This document shows positions 58,398-64,000 of a stretch of DNA of 64,000 bases, piece after piece; the stretch's first letter is position 1; the number at the start of each line of letters is the position of its first letter. A program made the position numbers and the translations under genes. The notes below the pieces were generated by a model, which ran no database searches, was not told the origin of the DNA, and worked only from the letters and a program-made list of their open reading frames with translations. Source of the DNA: Sipunculus nudus (lineage: Eukaryota > Annelida > Sipuncula > Golfingiida > Sipunculidae). Location of the stretch: NCBI GenBank assembly GCA_026874595.1, contig CM049313.1, positions 11,901,508 through 11,965,507 of the forward strand, given 5' to 3'.

Positions 58398-59626
58398 CTT
58401 TTGTTATATCTATACCATTTTGACCTTCTGAATTATAATCCGATGGGTGCCAGATAAAAAACATTGGGCTTTTTGTAGAGAGGGGGAAAACAAATTGGCC
58501 ACTGGAAAACCATAGAAAACTGATTTTTTTATTCATTTTGTTATATTGACAATTCTACAAAACTGTGTCAGAATACCAGTTTATGATACATACAGGTTAG
58601 AAATGGCATCAGGTGACTACTACTTTTAGTTTTGCAGCACTTTTGAGTGGCAGCAGGAGCCATGCCGGAAACCTGGATGAAAAATCTGAATGAGGAACAT
58701 TCCGACCATTACAATCAATACAATGGGGAGATATTTGTTTTTAATAATTTGGTTTGATGGTTAGTAAAGTGTTTTTGGTGAAAAAGTTCCTTACAATGTT
58801 GAAACCTGAGACGTTTTGTACGTTTTACACATACACAAACATGCATATATATGTGTGTGTGAAACAACATCAGGGTTGCATTAACCTTCAATCAATCGCC
58901 TGATAGATATACCCGTTCCTTCATGTACGTTTTATAATTTTCGAAACAAGGCATAACAATTTTTTATGTAATTGTCTTATAGTTGTGAATAAATATTTGT
59001 TAAAATGAAAATTTTAGAAAGGCAGGTTGCATATGGATTATTTCATTCGACAAAAAAGGTTTCAAATTTACCAATGTAAAGCCAAGCTTATTGGATGAAT
59101 GAACATGAACATTATATTCATTTATGATAAAAAGCAAAATAAAAGAAGGTGATATTAATTCAGATCTCCACATTACCTAGTGTTTAATGAACATAATTTT
59201 GTATCAAGTTCAACTTTACACACATTGATTATATATACACATTTAGATCCAGATCTTTATAAACAAACTCTGTTCCTCATCTTGATTCCCATTAGGGACA
59301 AGTAAAGACCGCTTTAAACATAAACATCCGGAGCAATACAAACCTGAATCTTTTTATAGTATCAAGGTCCAACCAACTGTCGGTAACTTGTCTGTCTAAA
59401 AATAATGGCATCTGGATCATTATCCTGATCCTCTACAACATCCAGAACTGGATCGATATTATGCAACAATATATCATATAACATATCCTTTCATACAAAA
59501 TTATAAATTCAACTCAATGAAAGCTGATCCATTATAAAAAATCCATGCATAACGATTAAACTTGATATCATCTTTTATTAACATTTAAGTCCGGAACAGT
59601 TTCCCGTTAAATGAACATAAGGTACA

Positions 59627-59627
<1 letters not shown>
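58398..59627. other. AT-rich non-coding stretch
   Basis: Nothing recognisable beyond short 'tatatg' and 'gtgtgtg' runs near 58840-58862. Confidence 0.45.

Positions 59628-59668
<41 letters not shown>
59628..59668. repeat. (CA)n microsatellite
   Basis: About 40 bp of CA ending in a short TATATA run. Confidence 0.9.
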
Positions 59669-59677
<9 letters not shown>

Positions 59678-59942
59678 ATGCATATGCCATTAACCAATAT
59701 ATATGTTGACCAAAACGTGTCAATAATGACAAAAAAAATCTTTTTATTAAGTGTACATATGGATTGACTGTCAGATGTTCTTTTTCTAAAGTAAAATCAG
59801 TTCAGGCTCTCACACGCAATGTTCCAGGGACGTTACATACTTTATTTATCAGGCTTCGTCTGGGCATAGGGCTCATTTATAATAGTTGCTTCACTAGTAA
59901 TCTGCAGACATTGCATCTTAACCTGTTTATTAGTCATTGATC

Positions 59943-59947
<5 letters not shown>

Positions 59948-59998
<51 letters not shown>
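59948..59998. repeat. (TA)n microsatellite
   Basis: About 50 bp of uninterrupted TA. Confidence 0.9.
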
Positions 59999-60001
<3 letters not shown>

Positions 60002-61204
60002 CACCGTCTAGGACCTCAACGTAAAGTTGTTGAAGTGAGCAATCGTCTCTCTCTCGATCACAAGCATATAAATTTATAATCAATCTCGGTATATCGATAT
60101 GTTCTGTTCTTGCATAACACAGATGTCTGGACAACGTTGTTTCTTAGTCCGTGCAGAAAACGACGGACTGCCTTTTTCCTAGGCTTAAGCCACCTTGTTT
60201 TATTTTAATCCAACAGACTCATGTTGTTTCGCACCGGGCTTTAGTCATAACCGGTGATATCGGACCCAAGTCACGTTAAAGCAACAGGGGTCTGGATTGG
60301 GACCAGCTGCATTTAATCTGGTCCCCAATTAGAACCTGTTGTAACAAAGTAACATATATCGAACAATTGTAAATACAGTAATTACACCAACAGGAACCAT
60401 GACTAACTGACGTACGAATACAGCTTTGACAGAAATAACTGATTACATTATAGGCACTTCAAACACAACGTGTGCACAGACCTCGTTTTGAGTAATGTAC
60501 GAGTTTCCATATATTATCATAAAAAAGAAATTTCCTAGGGTGAGATACATAAAATGTTTATATAATATGTGTACCTTTAATCTATTACATATCCTTGCTT
60601 TTAAAATTGTGAACTATTGTCTTCTTATTATCCAACCGATTAAGCGTTTAACGGGGGAGGGGGTGGGGGTCGATTACATACTATTCCACCAACGGTTTCC
60701 ACTGAATTTTTTTCAGAATGTTAATAAACAAGCAGATTAGTTCCATAAGGAAGCAACAGTGAAAAATAATTATTTTTACCATATCGCTAAGCCGCGAAAC
60801 CAACAAGAACCCGAAGGCTGTATCGTAGAAGCTGATTCTTGTAATACTTTTTTTTGCGAGCTCCATCCTTTTAGTTTCTATAACCTTAGTTGTGACCAAG
60901 GCTATACTGGTTCTTGTAAATATGTTTAACCGTCTGCAGACAACGTGAATGGAGACAAAAATTGAAAATGAGTTGATTTTAGTGAAATTATAAGTACCAT
61001 CATATCAAGGAAGATGGTCTCAGAATTTGCTCAAATACGCCCTGCCCTGGGAAGAATTGTCAGAGCAAATTTAATTTACGTATATTTAAAAAGTAAATGG
61101 CAAAGAAAATCATTTAACATTTCATTTAAGAATCTATTTATACATTTTAATACCTGTATATTTTGTCATTTTTTTTTAATGCCCTTGATGTAGAGAATCA
61201 TTTT
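59999..61204. other. 3' flank of the channel gene, non-coding
   Basis: No exon supported. A small inverted pair 'ggtctggattgggaccag' / 'ctggtccccaattagaacc' lies at 60288-60340. Possible minus-strand polyadenylation signals (ATTAAA read as tttaat) occur near 61072 and 61147. Confidence 0.4.
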
Positions 61205-61300
61205 TAATTGGCTTCCTAGGTAAGAATCGGACAGGTTTCAAGGTGCACATAAAAACCCAATAAAGTGGTCGCAGTCAGGATAGGGATCTGCACACATTTA
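61205..61300 (-). repeat. Second copy of the intron end that precedes the channel exon
   Basis: On the minus strand 'ggatccctttgctgattgcgacca' followed by 'accatgaaacctgtctgtttctttcatag' (upstream of 61649) is echoed here as 'agatccctatcctgactgcgacca' and 'accttgaaacctgtccgattcttacctag' (read in pieces). No exon-like sequence follows this copy. It suggests tandem duplication of the exon region. Confidence 0.55.
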
Positions 61301-61460
61301 GGGGCATTAAAAGTGATGTGGCTACATAAACAACAACAAAAGAAAAAGATTAACATAGCGATCTACAGATCCACGGCCAGTTCAGTGAATCCGTCGAAAT
61401 CTTATTTCGTATTCCATAGCATCAAGGCTCAAACGGCGCTTCACGGGTAATGTCCTCGAT

Positions 61461-61649
61461 TTATCGGCGGTGTTTGATGTAAGGTGGTTTAGCGACGGCT
61501 TTTGTTTCAGACTTGGCTGTTTGTGTATCCACTGAGGGCTGTTTCGTTGCAAAGATACTGCACAGTTCGATTACTTCAATTAGCGTCAGGATAGACATAC
61601 CTACCCATAGACCAAGCTGACCACCGATGTCCCCAAGTAAGTTCTCAAG
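61461..61649 (-). CDS. DEG/ENaC-type sodium channel, terminal exon (second membrane segment and C-tail)
   Basis: The exon follows a strong minus-strand acceptor (CCTGTCTGTTTCTTTCATAG) and encodes 62 residues then TAA (61461-61463). It begins LENLLGDIGGQLGLWVGMSI and continues LTLIEVIELC. The GDIGGQLGLWxGxSxLTLxE run is the hallmark second transmembrane segment of epithelial sodium, acid-sensing and degenerin channels, where the G-x-S filter lies (Gly17-Met-Ser19 of this exon). A short hydrophilic tail of about 30 residues (TKQPSVDTQTAKSETKAVAK...) follows, expected in the cytosol. The remaining exons were not identified up to the right edge. It cannot be said whether the channel is peptide-, acid- or mechanically gated. 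Confidence 0.85.
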   Translation of the reverse strand, partial: LENLLGDIGGQLGLWVGMSILTLIEVIELCSIFATKQPSVDTQTAKSETKAVAKPPYIKHRR

Positions 61650-61742
61650 CTATGAAAGAAACAGACAGGTTTCATGGTACTCATTAAAATTACCTATACA
61701 ATGGTCGCAATCAGCAAAGGGATCCACAAACATAGAGATTAG

Positions 61743-62025
61743 GGATCCACGCACATGGACCAAGCTAACCACAAGTATCCTCCCGAAGCTGTCCCCGAGC
61801 ATGTCCCTCTAAAATAGCTTTACTATGGATAGACATTCAAAGCAACAGACCAAGCTAACCATGATCTTTCTGTTGTATTTACGTATTTTAGTGAGAACTA
61901 TCCCATTCGTTGATCATGCTGGGCATCAATGCCCAAAAGAAAGTTCCCTAGCCATCGTTTACCAATGATAATAGTACCTTCCCAAAGACAAAACTGACCA
62001 CAGATGCCCCCGAACAAATTCTAAA
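61743..62025 (-). pseudogene. Degenerate partial copies of the DEG/ENaC terminal exon
   Basis: Upstream of the intact exon on the minus strand lie three decayed look-alikes. At about 61974-62025 the text parallels the exon for about 50 nt with roughly one change in four or five and would read NLFGGICGQFCLWEGTII. At 61832-61866 'ggttagcttggtct' and 'atgtctatcc' match the exon's central DNA. At 61743-61805 'ctcggggaca' and 'tggttagcttggtccatg' match its start, with an insertion between. None has a good acceptor at the homologous place. They look like remnants of repeated local duplication. Confidence 0.55.
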
Positions 62026-64000
62026 ACTTTTTCCATATTAATTCAAGATAAATAAAAAAAAACGCACAAAATGGTTGTATTTTTTATTCACGCAATAATC
62101 TGTGTTATTGCCAAGTAGACGTTCATTATGTTGTTTCTAAATTATATAAAAAAATCTGATTAAGCTTTTTTTAACATGTACTTTAAGCAAGTAGCGCACT
62201 TTTCCCTTTGCTCCTAAGTTATTCAAATAAGCACCATGTTTCTAAAATATTAATCTCTGTGTTTCAATACTATAGTATGATTTCTGCATGAGTCACAGGT
62301 GGAAGTTGTGTCAGCGGATAAAATTCTTGACATCTCTCCCCTGACATAAAAGAAAAAAAAAATAATATGTTCAATATATATCTAGGTAAGGCTTGCTTGT
62401 CAAATAAAACATTTTGCTCTGTCCAACTACATATTGCAGGTGACAGGTGAAATGATTCAGGGGCGATCCTCGAAACTGAAAAAAATGTATGTACATCTTT
62501 ACTTGTTACTCGATTGTTTTAAATGAAGGTATAAATATGATGGCGTAACATGATGGTACGGCTTTCCATGCTGTAAAACCTAGATCTACTTCTACAAGGG
62601 CTATCATGGGTAAGAGGGGAGAAACTTTTCAAATGAGTTTTAGAAACACTCGCATAGTAACTGCAATAATGCTTGGGCGATACTTGTTCACAGCATCACA
62701 ATTCGAGGAGTGAAGATAACATTAATTATTAAAACACTAATATACCATTAATCCTATGTAATGTCTAATCATCCTTATTCATCAAATCAATATGCCTTCC
62801 GGACAAACTGGTTTGAATCTTGTGTTCAACTAAGATAACATATTTGTCTTTTGTGTTGCCCTGTTTTTTTTTTAAATAACTATCACAAGATTTCAAAATT
62901 ATGTACTAAAAGATTGTCATAGCTTTGTAACATACCGGGAGACTTATGGTAAATCTTGATAATTCATATGCTGTGCGAGAGCCTTGGATAATCTTTGAGA
63001 AAATTAGATATATTCCTATTATCGCTTTCAGCATGCTTTCTCAGCTAAACAACGTTTTTTAAAGCGAATTCTGTTTTCATTCACAATCATAATATTTTAG
63101 CTAAATTGCCCAAACATTCTATTATATTCCTATTGTGGCCATGAATTACGTTTCCTGTTATAAGGGTTCAACGGATATATATTAGGTTCCCGCAGTAAAC
63201 GCAATATTTGATTTATATTATTTGTTTCGCAGCCAGTAATTAAAGTTCAGATGTTTTCCTCAACCTTTTTATTCGGGGAGAGCCACATATGCTACGCAGC
63301 ATTACGCCAAAGCTAGACAAAATAGGGGCTTGCTTATGTGCCAGAGTAATACATTAATCAGCTGATAGATATACTTCGATGTGGAGGCGGGGCCCGTGAG
63401 ACAAATCATTTACAGACTAGTTAAATGTTATGCATCGCGTGAAGCATTACTCGGCGTGTGTTAATCATAGCATTAGTCCGGCTTCGCCCGGCAATGCCGT
63501 GTATAAACCAGTCTCTTAAAAACTTAGGTGATGCATTACATTGCATTTGCTGTTTCAGCAATGATAAACAACACATATTCCCATGGGACCCTTTTTAGTT
63601 GCTAACCTACTCTTGTCACCTGGCATGTACCAAAGCTATTATCTACTCACAATTTTAGCACTATGGGTTCAAGCATATGCGTGTTTATCTTAATAACTGT
63701 TACCGTGTTAAACTTCATCTGGTGACTGACAAAATACTGGTAGGTACCTTGTGCCTAAAAGGGAAAAAAGTTTGAAGTTAGTTTGCAGTCTGATACCATC
63801 GTCTCCTGCGACTTCATATTTACCAGCCTGATCTTTCTGGAAAAATTAAAGTTTGTATTTTTTCTCAGACCTTTTGGAGCATACAATGTAAACATCATTG
63901 CATGTTTTCAAATCTTTTTCTTTTTGCCTGCCACCTAGACTAGTGCCCATTTGATTCTGGCATGGAAAGGGTCATTTTACGGTTAGAGACCGGTCAGGAG
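62026..64000 (-). other. Probable intronic or upstream sequence of the channel gene; no firm exon
   Basis: Two minus-strand candidates have good pyrimidine-tract acceptors but no family match: about 62270-62341 (peptide ERCQEFYPLTQLPPV...) and about 63780-63836 (KDQAGKYEVAGDDGIRLQTN). I do not call either as coding. The rest is AT-rich and featureless. Confidence 0.35.

Noticed and set aside
46990-60000. Ile-Tyr repeat proteins over TA tracts (near 47000, 57130, 58330 and 59950)
   Set aside because: Pure translation of TA microsatellites.
62270-62341. Minus-strand candidate exon with a strong pyrimidine-tract acceptor
   Set aside because: The peptide has a Cys and a Tyr-Pro stretch, but no convincing DEG/ENaC motif and no good donor.
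63780-63836. Minus-strand candidate exon (KDQAGKYEVAGDDGIRLQTN)
   Set aside because: GDDGIRLQ is faintly like the G.D.GL.L text of DEG/ENaC extracellular domains, but the frame does not continue into family sequence and the donor is unclear.

Overview
This window is nuclear DNA from an animal. It is AT-rich, has GT-AG introns, is crowded with short non-autonomous transposable elements, and shows no bacterial gene layout. The repeat types (non-autonomous elements with hairpin ends and internal tandem units, long TA tracts) together with a DEG/ENaC channel and a C1GALT-type enzyme fit a marine or freshwater mollusc, most likely a bivalve. That taxon is an inference. Only two real genes are visible.

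Gene 1 (plus strand, 10288-33571) is a five-exon core-1 beta-1,3-galactosyltransferase-like gene (C1GALT1 family, GT31). The start codon lies at the end of a short exon at 10288-10370. A signal-anchor exon (24968-25128), a DDD catalytic exon (26330-26747), an EDIDIGRC exon (31061-31265) and a terminal exon (33401-33571) follow. All junctions are in phase and predict 320 residues. Gene 2 (minus strand) is represented by the terminal exon of a DEG/ENaC-type sodium channel (61461-61649). Several decayed partial copies of that exon sit just upstream of it, and the rest of the gene probably lies beyond the right edge.

The remainder is mostly repeats. Family 1 (five copies: 3443-4307, 22165-24027, 28185-29484 inverted, 37557-38539, 44800-46457) has Helitron hallmarks: a 5' TC, a 3' hairpin followed by CTAG, insertion between A and T, and an internal array of units centred on the palindrome GGTGGCGCCACC. 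Family 2 has a 5' hairpin built on AGCTCAGCTGACT and a 3' palindrome GACCCATGGGTC. Its best copy (48620-50366) carries a ~146-bp array, each unit with a nuclear-receptor-type half-site cluster. Other elements are a tiny LTR element with a tRNA-Pro-type primer-binding site (19867-20303), several MITEs, a 3.3-kb terminal-inverted-repeat element (14754-18059), a 145-bp satellite (41690-42570), a LINE remnant, and a pair of ~200-bp inverted repeats 7 kb apart (43.2 and 50.5 kb).

By region: 1-10 kb repeats upstream of gene 1; 10.3-33.6 kb gene 1 with repeat-filled introns; 33.6-41.7 kb mostly single-copy-looking non-coding DNA with one Helitron-like copy; 41.7-50.7 kb satellite and nested elements; 50.7-61 kb non-coding DNA with candidate regulatory sites (CRE, YY1 and a strong CTCF-type match) and microsatellites; 61-64 kb the channel gene end. 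All calls come from reading the sequence by eye, with no alignment or database search.
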